Of a DNA stretch of 64,000 nucleotides, positions 36,009-43,528 are shown piece by piece (position 1 is the stretch's first letter; each line of letters opens with the position of its first letter). The notes under the pieces were generated by a model. It worked only from the letters and a program-made list of their open reading frames with translations, was not told the origin of the DNA and made no database searches. The translations under genes were made by a program, and so were the position numbers. Origin of the DNA: Actinomadura coerulea (GTDB taxonomy: Bacteria > Actinomycetota > Actinomycetes > Streptosporangiales > Streptosporangiaceae). The DNA is taken from the NCBI RefSeq assembly GCF_014208105.1, contig NZ_JACHMQ010000001.1:5208001-5272000 (forward strand), given 5' to 3'.

Positions 36009-36382
36009 CAGCTCTTCTCCTTCTTCGCGCCGTAGTGGCTGCGCCCTTGCTTGCGGTTCCGGACGCCCTGGGTGTCGAGGGAACCGCGGATGATCTTGTA
36101 CCGAACGCCGGGGAGGTCCTTCACACGGCCGCCGCGCACGAGCACGATCGAGTGCTCCTGCAGGTTGTGGCCGACGCCGGGGATGTAGGCCGTGACCTCG
36201 ATCCCGCTGGTCAGCCGGACACGGGCGACCTTCCGGAGCGCGGAGTTCGGCTTCTTTGGCGTCGTGGTGTAGACGCGCGTGCAGACGCCCCGGCGCTGGG
36301 GGCTGCCCTTGAGCGCGGGCGTCTTGTTCTTGGTCACCTTGTCCTGGCGGCCCTTGCGGACCAGCTGCTGGATCGTGGGCAC
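36008..36382 (-). CDS. rpsL: 30S ribosomal protein S12
   Basis: Decoding-centre protein of 124 residues. The TTTPKKPNSALRK loop has Lys43 and the GRVKDLPGVRY loop has Lys88, the residues associated with streptomycin sensitivity in other bacteria, so no classical resistance change is present. It is first gene of the str operon with an upstream leader of about 270 bases. Confidence 0.98.
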   Translation of the reverse strand: MPTIQQLVRKGRQDKVTKNKTPALKGSPQRRGVCTRVYTTTPKKPNSALRKVARVRLTSGIEVTAYIPGVGHNLQEHSIVLVRGGRVKDLPGVRYKIIRGSLDTQGVRNRKQGRSHYGAKKEKS

Positions 36383-36971
36383 CGCGTCTCCGTCTTCCTC
36401 GTACCGAGCCGGTAAGTCCTATTGCTGCAATCACCACCTCAGGTGAGGCTGTGACCTGCCGGTTTCCCGACCTCTCCGACCCACGCGGTCGGGCGTGTCG
36501 CCGCCCCACGGAAATACAACCGCGCGAAACCGACACAGACCGCCCGGCCCTAACTGGGCCGAATCAAGCCGGGGAGTAGATGCGGCGCGCTGGGGCCGGC
36601 CAAACCGGCCTCGCCGACACGCACGCATAGCGGCCCGCGCACAGCGGGCACAAGTGAAGAGGTTACCGACCACTCCGCCAAAGTGCAAAGCGAGAAGGGC
36701 CGCGCCTGTCGCGGCGCGCTCCTCCTCGGGCCTGGCGGCCCTCCATCGCCGGGTACTGCGGCGATCGCCGCATCGCTTCGGCTCGCCTGGCGGCTGGCTG
36801 CGCGATCAGGTTCTCGCGGTCTCGAACCCGGCTTCGCACGCGATCGCGGGGGCCCGGGCCGTCGACGGCCGGGGCGCCTCTGCTGCATTGTGACCCACGA
36901 TCCCACTTTTGGGGAAGTCGTGGAGCAGCTTTTGCGTCCCCGGCCGTCTTGCGTTCTGGGCGTTTCGCGTC
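36383..36971. other. Intergenic region upstream of rpsL
   Basis: 589 bases without a supportable gene. It contains the str promoter (36660-36688), a roughly 270-base rpsL leader with a CACCT-C-AGGTG dyad (36435-36445), and a bulged hairpin CCACGA ... TCGTGG at 36895-36923 downstream of the next gene's stop. The 36690-36890 part is GC-rich with short dyads only. Confidence 0.65.
36660..36688 (-). promoter_or_regulatory. str operon (rpsL) promoter
   Basis: On the minus strand TTGCAC (36683-36688) and TAACCT (36660-36665) are separated by 17 bases, a close primary-sigma match. The start point near 36653 implies a leader of about 270 bases. Confidence 0.7.
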
Positions 36972-38504
36972 CTACAGGACGAAGGCGACCACCAGTACGA
37001 CGATGATCACTACGGCCGCGACGGCGCCGCCGACCAGCAGGAGCGTGTTCTTGTTGCCCTTGCCCTCTTCGCCGCCGTAGGTGGACGGCTGGCCGTACTG
37101 CGCCTGCTGACCGTACTGCTGAGGCTGGCCGTGCTGCCCCTGCTGCTGGCCGTACTGCTGCTGTCCGAACTGCTGGCCCTGCTGCTGCTCGCCACCGGGC
37201 TGGCCGTACTGCTGCTGACCGTAGCCCTGCTGTTCGCCGTAGCCCTGCTGCTGCCCGTACTGCTGCTGGCCGTACTGCTGGCCCTGCCCCTGGCCCTGCT
37301 CGCCGAACTGCTGCTGGCCGTAGCCCTGCTGCTCGCCGCCCTGGCCGAATCCCTGCTGCTGCTCGGGCTGCCCGTACTGCTGCTGGCCGTAGCCCGGCTG
37401 CTGCGCCTGCTGCTGCCCCCACTGCTGCTGGCCGATGTCAAGCCGGGTGTGCTCGGACATGCCGGAGGACTCGGCGGCGTGCCGTCCCTGGGGTTCGCCC
37501 GCGTGGCGCCCCTGGGAGGCGGCGGACGGGTCGAACGCCTCGGTCGGGCGCGCGTCCTCCACATTGCCCTCGCCGGGCGGACGGTACAGGTCGTCCACGG
37601 AGGGACCGGTCTGCTGGGACCCGGCGCCGTAGCCGGCGTCGGGCGGCGGGACCATCATCGTCCGCTCGTGGTCGGCCTGCCCCTGCTGCCCGCCGGGCTG
37701 GGACGACTCCGGCGACCACGGCTCGGGCGTCGACGGCGGCGTCGGGGCCTGCCACGGCTCGGCCGGGGGCTCCTGCCTGCGCTCGGGGCCGGTGGCCACC
37801 GGGATGTCGGTGCCGGGCGACCAGTGGAGCGTCGCCTGGTCGTCCACCACGGGGCGCTGAGGCTGCTCGGGCGCTCCGCCGGCCGGACCCGGGACGATCA
37901 GCGTCCGCTCCATCCCGCCCTCCTGCGGCTGCGCGGGCCGCGGCGCCTGCTCGCCGTACTGGGGCTGGCCGTACTGCGGCTGCTGGTCCTGGGGCGCGCC
38001 GTGCATCGGCTGCTGCGGGTACCCGGACTGCTGCTGCGGAGGCTGCTGCCCGTACTGCTGCTCAGGCTGCTGGCCGTACGGGGCCTGCTCGGGCTGCTGC
38101 CCGTACTGCGGCTGCCCGTACTGGGGCTGCTGCTCCTGCGGGGGCTGGAATCCGCCCGGCCCGGGAGGCGTGCCGTAGGGCATCTGCCCGGCGGGCGGCT
38201 GCCCGTACTGCGGCTGCTGGTCCTGCGGGGCGCCATAGGAAGGCGGGGGCGGGGGCTGCTCGCCGAACTGCTGCATCGGCTGTTCGACCATCGTGGGAGG
38301 CGGCGGGGGCGGCGCCTGCCGCTCCTCGTCGCGGGGCTGCGCCGGCTGTGCCGGGGGCCGGCCGCCCAACTGCGGAGCACCGAACACCACGGTGCGGTCA
38401 CCCAGCGGCCGGGCGGGGGGCTCCTGGCCCTCCGGCGGGCCGGGGTGTCCCTCGTCCTCAGGCATCGGGCGCTGCGGTCCCTGCGTGCCGTCGTTCTCGG
38501 TCAT
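36972..38504 (-). CDS. Gln/Tyr/Gly-rich (prion-like) tail-anchored protein
   Basis: 510 residues. Residues 1-350 are Pro/Gln-rich, with several PQYGQP units. They carry three copies of the motif [DE]-R-T-hydrophobic-hydrophobic-[FV] at Thr38 (DRTVVF), Thr201 (ERTLIV) and Thr282 (ERTMMV). Residues 357-475 are almost pure Gln/Tyr/Gly: GYGQQQYGQP, GYGQQQFGEQ, YGQQQYGQQQ and similar. A short basic stretch GKGNKN precedes a single C-terminal helix at 487-510 ending at the last residue. There is no signal peptide, so a cytoplasmic domain anchored by its tail is predicted. I do not recognise the family. The Thr motifs resemble kinase/FHA target sites (inference). Confidence 0.8.
   Translation of the reverse strand: MTENDGTQGPQRPMPEDEGHPGPPEGQEPPARPLGDRTVVFGAPQLGGRPPAQPAQPRDEERQAPPPPPPTMVEQPMQQFGEQPPPPPSYGAPQDQQPQYGQPPAGQMPYGTPPGPGGFQPPQEQQPQYGQPQYGQQPEQAPYGQQPEQQYGQQPPQQQSGYPQQPMHGAPQDQQPQYGQPQYGEQAPRPAQPQEGGMERTLIVPGPAGGAPEQPQRPVVDDQATLHWSPGTDIPVATGPERRQEPPAEPWQAPTPPSTPEPWSPESSQPGGQQGQADHERTMMVPPPDAGYGAGSQQTGPSVDDLYRPPGEGNVEDARPTEAFDPSAASQGRHAGEPQGRHAAESSGMSEHTRLDIGQQQWGQQQAQQPGYGQQQYGQPEQQQGFGQGGEQQGYGQQQFGEQGQGQGQQYGQQQYGQQQGYGEQQGYGQQQYGQPGGEQQQGQQFGQQQYGQQQGQHGQPQQYGQQAQYGQPSTYGGEEGKGNKNTLLLVGGAVAAVVIIVVLVVAFVL
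37090..37440 (-). repeat. Degenerate coding repeats (YGQQQ units)
   Basis: Imperfect 15-18-base units built on TACTGCTGCTGGCCG (plus strand) encode the Gln/Tyr/Gly-rich domain. Repeat length varies and stays in frame, so length change by slippage or recombination is likely. Confidence 0.8.
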
Positions 38505-38698
38505 CGTCGGGCTCCTTCAGCGCCGTCGTCCCGGGGCTCCTCAGCTCCCGGAAGTCCGGAGACGCGCGGCGCATAACGCGGCCTCCGAACCTTGTCACCC
38601 ATGTCCCCACCTGGCGGGCTTGCCATGCGTGGGCGTTCTCGCCACCAGCCTGCCCCGATCGCCGGTGGTATCGCAAATCACCACCCCTGATAGACGCG

Positions 38699-38733
38699 GG
38701 ACGCCTCCGGAGCGTTCCGCCCCGGAGGCGTCC
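38699..38733 (-). terminator. Terminator of the aldo/keto reductase gene
   Basis: Perfect 12-bp stem GGACGCCTCCGG / CCGGAGGCGTCC with an 11-base loop, 14 bases past the stop on the minus strand. Confidence 0.65.
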
Positions 38734-38746
38734 TCCGCCAGAAACG

Positions 38747-39727
38747 TCAGGAATGCCCGATGACCCGGTGGGGCCGGTACGGGGCCTGCATCCGGTCGAT
38801 CTCCGCGTCCTCCAGCCGGAGGTCCGCCGCGGCGATCGCGTCGTCCATGTGAGTGAGCTTCGTCGCTCCCACGATCGGCGCGGTCACCCCCGGCCTGGTG
38901 AGCAGCCACGCGAGGGCCGCCTGCGCCGCCGGGACGCCCCGCTCCGCCGCGACCCCGCGAACGGCGTCCACGACGTCGAAGTCCGAGTCCTCGTACAGGC
39001 TGTCGCCGTAGGAGTCGTTCTGGGACCGGACGGTCTTGCGCTCGCCGCCCCTCTCCCGGTTGCCCGCGAGCATCCCCCGCGCGAGCGGGCTCCAGGGGAT
39101 GACGCCCACCCCCTGGTCGAGGCAGAGCGGAATCATCTCCCGCTCCTCTTCTCTGTAGACAAGGTTGTAGTGATTCTGCATGGCCACGAATCTCGTCCAG
39201 CCGTGCTTGTCGGCGACGTGCTGCGCCTTGGCGAACTGCCAGGCGAACATGCTGGACGCCCCGATGTAGCGGGCCTTGCCCGCCTTGACAACGTCGTGCA
39301 GGGTCTCCATGGTCTCTTCGATCGGCGTCCCGTAGTCCCAGCGATGGATCTGGTACAGGTCGACGTAGTCGGTGCCGAGACGCGTGAGGGAGTCGTCGAT
39401 GCCCGCCATGATGTGCTTGCGCGACAGCCCCTGGTCGTTCGGGCCGTCTCCCACGGGGAGGCACACCTTGGTCGCCAGCACGTAGTCGTCCCTGCGGGAG
39501 AAGAACTTCGGCAGGAGCCGTCCAGTCATCCGCTCGCTGACGCCCATCGAGTACACGTCGGCGGTGTCGAAAAACGTGACGCCGCCCTCCACGGCCCGCC
39601 GGACGATCGGCTCCGCCGCGGCCTCGTCCAGCGCCCAGGGCCGCACCGCCGGGTCGCCGTAGCTCATCATGCCGAGGCAGATCCGCGAGACCTTCATACC
39701 GGTCTTTCCGAGCCTCACCTGTTCCAT
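38747..39727 (-). CDS. Aldo/keto reductase
   Basis: NADPH-dependent oxidoreductase, 326 residues, from ATG 39727 with GAGGAGAGG just upstream. The catalytic tetrad is visible: Asp54 and Tyr59 (FFDTADVYSMG), Lys87 (LATKVCL) and His128 (YQIHRWD). The cofactor region PIVGATKLTHMDDAIAAADL is near the C-terminus. It is similar to the AKR groups related to YajO/Gcy-type reductases; the substrate is unknown. It is 11 bases downstream of a truncated EamA gene on the same strand. Confidence 0.93.
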   Translation of the reverse strand: MEQVRLGKTGMKVSRICLGMMSYGDPAVRPWALDEAAAEPIVRRAVEGGVTFFDTADVYSMGVSERMTGRLLPKFFSRRDDYVLATKVCLPVGDGPNDQGLSRKHIMAGIDDSLTRLGTDYVDLYQIHRWDYGTPIEETMETLHDVVKAGKARYIGASSMFAWQFAKAQHVADKHGWTRFVAMQNHYNLVYREEEREMIPLCLDQGVGVIPWSPLARGMLAGNRERGGERKTVRSQNDSYGDSLYEDSDFDVVDAVRGVAAERGVPAAQAALAWLLTRPGVTAPIVGATKLTHMDDAIAAADLRLEDAEIDRMQAPYRPHRVIGHS

Positions 39728-39738
39728 GACCTCTCCTC

Positions 39739-40581
39739 TCAACGTTCTCCACGGTGCACCGCCACCCCGGCGATCACCAACCCGACCCCGGCCATCTCCA
39801 CCGGCGCGGGCACCTGCCGCAGCACCACGAGCCCGGTCACGGCCGCGGTCGCCGGGAGCAGCGACACCATCAGCGCGTAGGTGGCGCGGCCGAGACGCGC
39901 CATCGCGAGTTGGTCGCACACGTACGGGATGACGGACGAGGAGACCCCGACGCCGATCCCCGCGGCGAGCGCGACGGGATCGCCCAGGACCGGCACGGCC
40001 TGCACGCCGCCGATGGGAAGGACGACCACGCTCGCGGCCACCATCGCCATCGCCAACCCGTCGATGCCCCCGGCGTCGGACCGCGCGGCCTTGTGGGCGA
40101 CGACGATGTACACCGCGAACAGTGCGGCGTTGGCGAACGCGAAGACGAACCCGAGCGGCTCTCCTTCGATCCGCACCTCCGTCAGGACGTACACGCCTCC
40201 GACGGCCGCGCCGAGCGCGACGATGTTGCGTCCTGTCCTCACCCCTAGAGCGGCCAGGAGGATGACGGGCAGGAACTCGATCGCCGCCACCGTCGCCAGG
40301 GGCAATCGTGCGATCGCCAAATAGAAGGACGCGTTCATCGCCGCGAGCACAACGCCCCACAGCAGGACTGTCCTCCAGTCGTCCCCGGTCCCCCGGCGCC
40401 CGCTGCCCCTCGCTTGACGCCGGCTCGGCCATCGGGCCGTGACGCCCGGTCGCCGGAGCAGATCACCGGCGGCGAGATCACCTCGCCGACCCGCCGGCCG
40501 CCAGGGTCCCGGTGGAGAGGTGAGCGCGCGGCAGAGTGGCCCCTCGCTCGCGCGAAGGGCCACCTGGTGGGGGGACGTCAC
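39739..40581 (-). pseudogene. EamA/RhtA-like (DMT) transporter, apparently 5'-truncated
   Basis: The frame encodes 280 residues, but only from about residue 66 does it look like a transporter: WRTVLLWGVVLAAMNASFYL, ARLPLATVAAIEFLPVILLA, and about six further helices ending VEMAGVGLVIAGVAVHR. The first two or three helices of the ten-helix EamA fold are missing. They are replaced by an Arg/Pro-rich stretch (LLRRPGVTARWPSRRQARGS) that does not look like protein from this family. A deletion or rearrangement at the 5' end is the simplest reading; a shortened functional half is possible. Confidence 0.6.
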
Positions 40582-40620
40582 CGGAGTGATGACGACCTGG
40601 TGAGGTTCACGACGCGGACG

Positions 40621-41076
40621 TCACGCCTCCGGCCACTTGGCCATCTGCGTGAGGGTCACGCCGTCGCTCTCGTACTTCTTGCCGTCCTTCGCGTCCGTCA
40701 CGACCCTCACCTTGCACTCCGTGGTGATGCAGGGCGTGACGTCGGCGTCCGAACCGAAGAACTCGGCCGTCAGACGCTCGATCTCGGCCTCGACCTCGAT
40801 GGCGCTGTCGGCGAGGACGCTCGGAAGGTCGGCCCTGCGGCTCAGCTGGTTCTGCCAGCCGGACCAGTGACGCCGAACGATCAGTCCCTCGACCACGTAC
40901 AGCTTCGAGGTGCTGGCCCGGTCGGTCGTCAGCTTCGCGTGGTACTGGTGGGGAAGCGCCAGCTTGGTGCCCAGGCCGTAGAACTCGCCCGCCAGGCGCT
41001 GGATCTCCGCTTCCAGCTCAGCGGCGTTGTCGCCGTAGACGGCAGGGAGTTCGAAGACGGGTTTCGGGTAGCTCAT
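40621..41076 (-). CDS. Hypothetical protein made of two homologous ~63-residue repeats
   Basis: 151 residues. Repeat 1 (9-70) starts ELPAVYGDNAAELEAEIQRL and ends near LIVRRHW. Repeat 2 (82-148) starts ADLPSVLADSAIEVEAEIER and ends near VTLTQMAKW. Both have LP-x-V, an acidic helix with EAEI-x-RL-x-x-EF-x-G, and a beta-rich half with a TTD or VTD turn. Two Cys (116, 121) occur only in repeat 2. There is no signal peptide or membrane helix. AAAGGAG lies upstream of ATG 41076. The family is not recognised and no function can be inferred. Confidence 0.72.
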   Translation of the reverse strand: MSYPKPVFELPAVYGDNAAELEAEIQRLAGEFYGLGTKLALPHQYHAKLTTDRASTSKLYVVEGLIVRRHWSGWQNQLSRRADLPSVLADSAIEVEAEIERLTAEFFGSDADVTPCITTECKVRVVTDAKDGKKYESDGVTLTQMAKWPEA

Positions 41077-41313
41077 GAGAGCTCCTTTGTGTAAGGGCAG
41101 CGCAGCCGTCGAGGCGGCGTAACCCGATCTTGTTTTTGCTCTATGCGTTGGGGACCGTCCTCACGTACTTCGTTCCGGCAAGGAGGAGCGCCAGGCGCAG
41201 CGTTCTCCGCGGGACACCGCGACACCGACGTGCAACCCGGGGACGGGGTTCGGGAGAGAGGGGGTGTCAGCACTCCCCCGGACACGGAGACCGCACTCCA
41301 TGAAGAGACGCCT

Positions 41314-41877
41314 ATGGCCATGGTGAGCCATGCCAGGGACGAGCTGGACGATTCGCGGATCGTCGCCGCCTCCCTGGAGGACCCCGAAGCGTTCGGCGAG
41401 CTGTTCCGCCGCCACTCGCCGCGGCTTCACTCCTACGTCAGGCGGCGCCTCGGCGGGTCCTTCGCCGACGACGTGGTGGCGGAGGCCTTCGCGACCGCTT
41501 TCCGGCGGCGCGACAGGTACGACGGACGCGCGGAGTTCGGCGCCTGGCTGTGGGGCATCGCGAGCAACCTGATCGCCAAGCACCACCGCCACGAGACCCG
41601 CATGTACCGGGCGTTCGCCCGGACCGGCGCCGATCCCGCGGAGGACGGCGTCGCCGACAGGGCGAACGAGCGCGCCTCCGCGGCGGCGTGCGGCCCCGGC
41701 CTGGCGCGGGCGCTGGCGTCGCTGGGCGCGCAGGACCGCAACGCCGTGCTGCTGCTGGCGTGGGGCGAGATGTCCTACGCCGAGATCGCGGTGACGCTCG
41801 GCCTGCCGGTCGGCACCGTCAAGGCAAAGATCCACCGAAGCCGGGCCAAGCTGCGCAAGGCCCTCTCCGAGGAGTGA
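41314..41877 (+). CDS. ECF-type RNA polymerase sigma factor
   Basis: 187 residues from ATG 41314 (a second ATG at 41320 is possible). Sigma region 2 spans about 25-95 (FGELFRRHSPRLHSYVRRRL, DVVAEAFATAFRRRD, GAWLWGIASNLIAKH). Region 4 spans about 128-182 (LGAQDRNAVLLLAWGEMSYA, LPVGTVKAKIHRSRAKLRKA). The following gene starts two bases after its stop and encodes a membrane protein, so the two form an operon and probably a regulatory pair. The target promoter sequence was not determined. Confidence 0.9.
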   Translation: MAMVSHARDELDDSRIVAASLEDPEAFGELFRRHSPRLHSYVRRRLGGSFADDVVAEAFATAFRRRDRYDGRAEFGAWLWGIASNLIAKHHRHETRMYRAFARTGADPAEDGVADRANERASAAACGPGLARALASLGAQDRNAVLLLAWGEMSYAEIAVTLGLPVGTVKAKIHRSRAKLRKALSEE

Positions 41878-41879
41878 CC

Positions 41880-43088
41880 ATGGATGAAATCGACGCCCTG
41901 CGGCAGATGCGGACGGGGCTCGCCGTGGAGGAGGCCCCGGAGCTGCTCGCCCGGCGCATCGACTGGCGGCCCGGCGGAGCGCCTTCCCGTCCTCGGCGCC
42001 GTCTCCGGATCCAGCTGGTGAGCGTGGCGGCGACGGCCGCCGTGGCCGCCGGGACGGTCGCCGCCGTCGTCTCCACCGGGGACGGCGACCCGGCCGGCAA
42101 GCCCCGCGTGGAGAACACCATCCCCCTGAACGGGAACGTGCTCCTGGTGGCCGCGGCCAACGCCGCGAAGGCGCCGGCGGGGAAGTACTGGCACATCAAG
42201 ACCGTCATGGGCGAGATCTACGCGGTCGGCAAGAGCGCCGAGGACCACTACAAGGTCGATTCGAGGCAGGCGATGGAGATGTGGACAGACCGGACCGGTC
42301 TGAGCCGCGGCACCCACTTCGACCTCCAGGGTCTCCCCGTCACCCCGCAGGACAAGCAGAAGTGGCAGGCGGCGGGGTCACCGTCCTGGGTCCACGCCCC
42401 GAATCCCGAAGGGGGAGGCGGACAGGTGAACCTGGACATGTCCCCGAAGACGGGCAGGGGAGCCCCGTGGCCGCCGTACGTCGAACGGTTCTACGGCATG
42501 ACGCCGGGACAGATCGCCGCGCTGCCCACGGAACCGGAGGCGCTGAAGAAGGTCTTGCTGGGCCTCAAGGGGCACTGGCACGCGGTCTCAACGGACGGTG
42601 AGAAGAAGGAGCCGATCCGCGCCTTGCGGGGGCAGGAGCGTATACGGGCTCTCAGCGACGTCGCCGGGGAGCTGCTGTCCACCCAACCGGCGCCGCCCAA
42701 GGTGCGAGCGGCGGTCTTCCGGATGCTCTCCGAAATGCCTGGCGTCAAGCCCGAGGGCCGGACGACGGATCCGCTCGGCCGCGTCGGAACGGTGGTGTCG
42801 CTGCCGCTGAAGACCACCACGCCCCTCGGCCTGTTCACCGCCCCCAAGCAGCTCGGAACCTACCGGCGCCAGTTCATCGTCGACCCCGCCACCGGTTCCC
42901 TGCTGGCCGTCCGTGATCTGGTGGCGAAGCCGCCGCGCGGCAGCAGGGAGCTGCCCCCCGGTGACAACGGCCGGCCGCGCGCGTTGAGGGCGAGGGACAT
43001 GCCCGACCGCTTCCACAAGCCCGGCGAGGTCGCCGCCTACCGGGCCTTCGAGATCGCCGAATGGACCGACGCGCAACCGCCGCGCTGA
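41880..43088 (+). CDS. CU044_5270-family single-pass membrane protein
   Basis: 402 residues starting MDEIDALRQMRTGLAVEEAP. A short cytoplasmic part is followed by one transmembrane helix near 45-66 (VSVAATAAVAAGTVAAVVS) and a large extracellular domain with KYWHIKTVMGEIYAVG, FYGMTPGQIAALPTEPEAL and RRQFIVDPATGSLLAVRDLV. This layout matches proteins annotated as the CU044_5270 family, regularly found next to ECF sigma factors in actinomycetes. An anti-sigma or sensor role is inferred from position only. It begins two bases after the sigma stop. Confidence 0.82.
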   Translation: MDEIDALRQMRTGLAVEEAPELLARRIDWRPGGAPSRPRRRLRIQLVSVAATAAVAAGTVAAVVSTGDGDPAGKPRVENTIPLNGNVLLVAAANAAKAPAGKYWHIKTVMGEIYAVGKSAEDHYKVDSRQAMEMWTDRTGLSRGTHFDLQGLPVTPQDKQKWQAAGSPSWVHAPNPEGGGGQVNLDMSPKTGRGAPWPPYVERFYGMTPGQIAALPTEPEALKKVLLGLKGHWHAVSTDGEKKEPIRALRGQERIRALSDVAGELLSTQPAPPKVRAAVFRMLSEMPGVKPEGRTTDPLGRVGTVVSLPLKTTTPLGLFTAPKQLGTYRRQFIVDPATGSLLAVRDLVAKPPRGSRELPPGDNGRPRALRARDMPDRFHKPGEVAAYRAFEIAEWTDAQPPR

Positions 43089-43106
43089 CTCCCCGGCCAA
43101 GCCGAA

Positions 43107-43133
43107 GGGGCCCGCTCCCCCAGAGCGGGCCCC
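43107..43133. terminator. Bidirectional terminator hairpin
   Basis: Perfect 11-bp stem GGGGCCCGCTC / GAGCGGGCCCC with a 5-base loop, flanked by AA on one side and TTT on the other. It lies between the convergent stops at 43088 and 43150. Confidence 0.8.
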
Positions 43134-43149
43134 TTTCACAGGCAGCGTT

Positions 43150-43398
43150 CTACGCGAAGGCTGAGCACTCCACGGTGGCGCGGCGTTCGGTCATGCCCTG
43201 CTGGACCGACGAGGTCACGCACGCGCGCTGCTTGTCGTTCAGCTTGGGCTGGCCGCACTCCTTGACGCTGGAGTAGGTGCGGCAGTCCTGGCGCGTGTTC
43301 TGGTCTCCGGGATCGGACGCCTGGGCGGCGGCCGCGCCGCCCACTCCCCCGATCCCGACGACAGCGGCGATCAGTGCCCCGGTCATGACCCTCTTCAT
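43150..43398 (-). CDS. Small secreted four-cysteine protein
   Basis: 82 residues from ATG 43398, with GGGAGAG upstream. A signal peptide (MKRVMTGALIAAVVGIGGVG, then AAAAQASD) probably cleaves after AQA. The mature ~55 residues contain four Cys (DCRTYSSVKECG, RACVTSS, TVECSAF), compatible with two disulfides. No named family recognised; an extracellular role is all that can be said. Starts further upstream in the frame lack a ribosome site. Confidence 0.75.
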   Translation of the reverse strand: MKRVMTGALIAAVVGIGGVGGAAAAQASDPGDQNTRQDCRTYSSVKECGQPKLNDKQRACVTSSVQQGMTERRATVECSAFA

Positions 43399-43528
43399 GT
43401 GCTCTCTCCCCCGTCGCGTACTTCGGGCAACGACCGCCTTCATCCCCACCGCCAAAAACCCCAAAACCTGTCAAAGGGTCAAGAAATCGACGCCCACCCT
43501 CTCGCCATCCTCCGGGCAACTTCCCAGG

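Noticed and set aside
37090..37440. Regular short repeats that could suggest a CRISPR array or satellite DNA.
   Set aside because: Units are 15-18 bases, degenerate and always in frame, with no spacers; they encode the YGQQQ domain.
36909..38576. Leu-rich plus-strand frame that looks like a multi-pass membrane protein.
   Set aside because: It is the complement of Gln-rich repeats (CAG reads as CTG on the other strand), an artefact of the prion-like gene.
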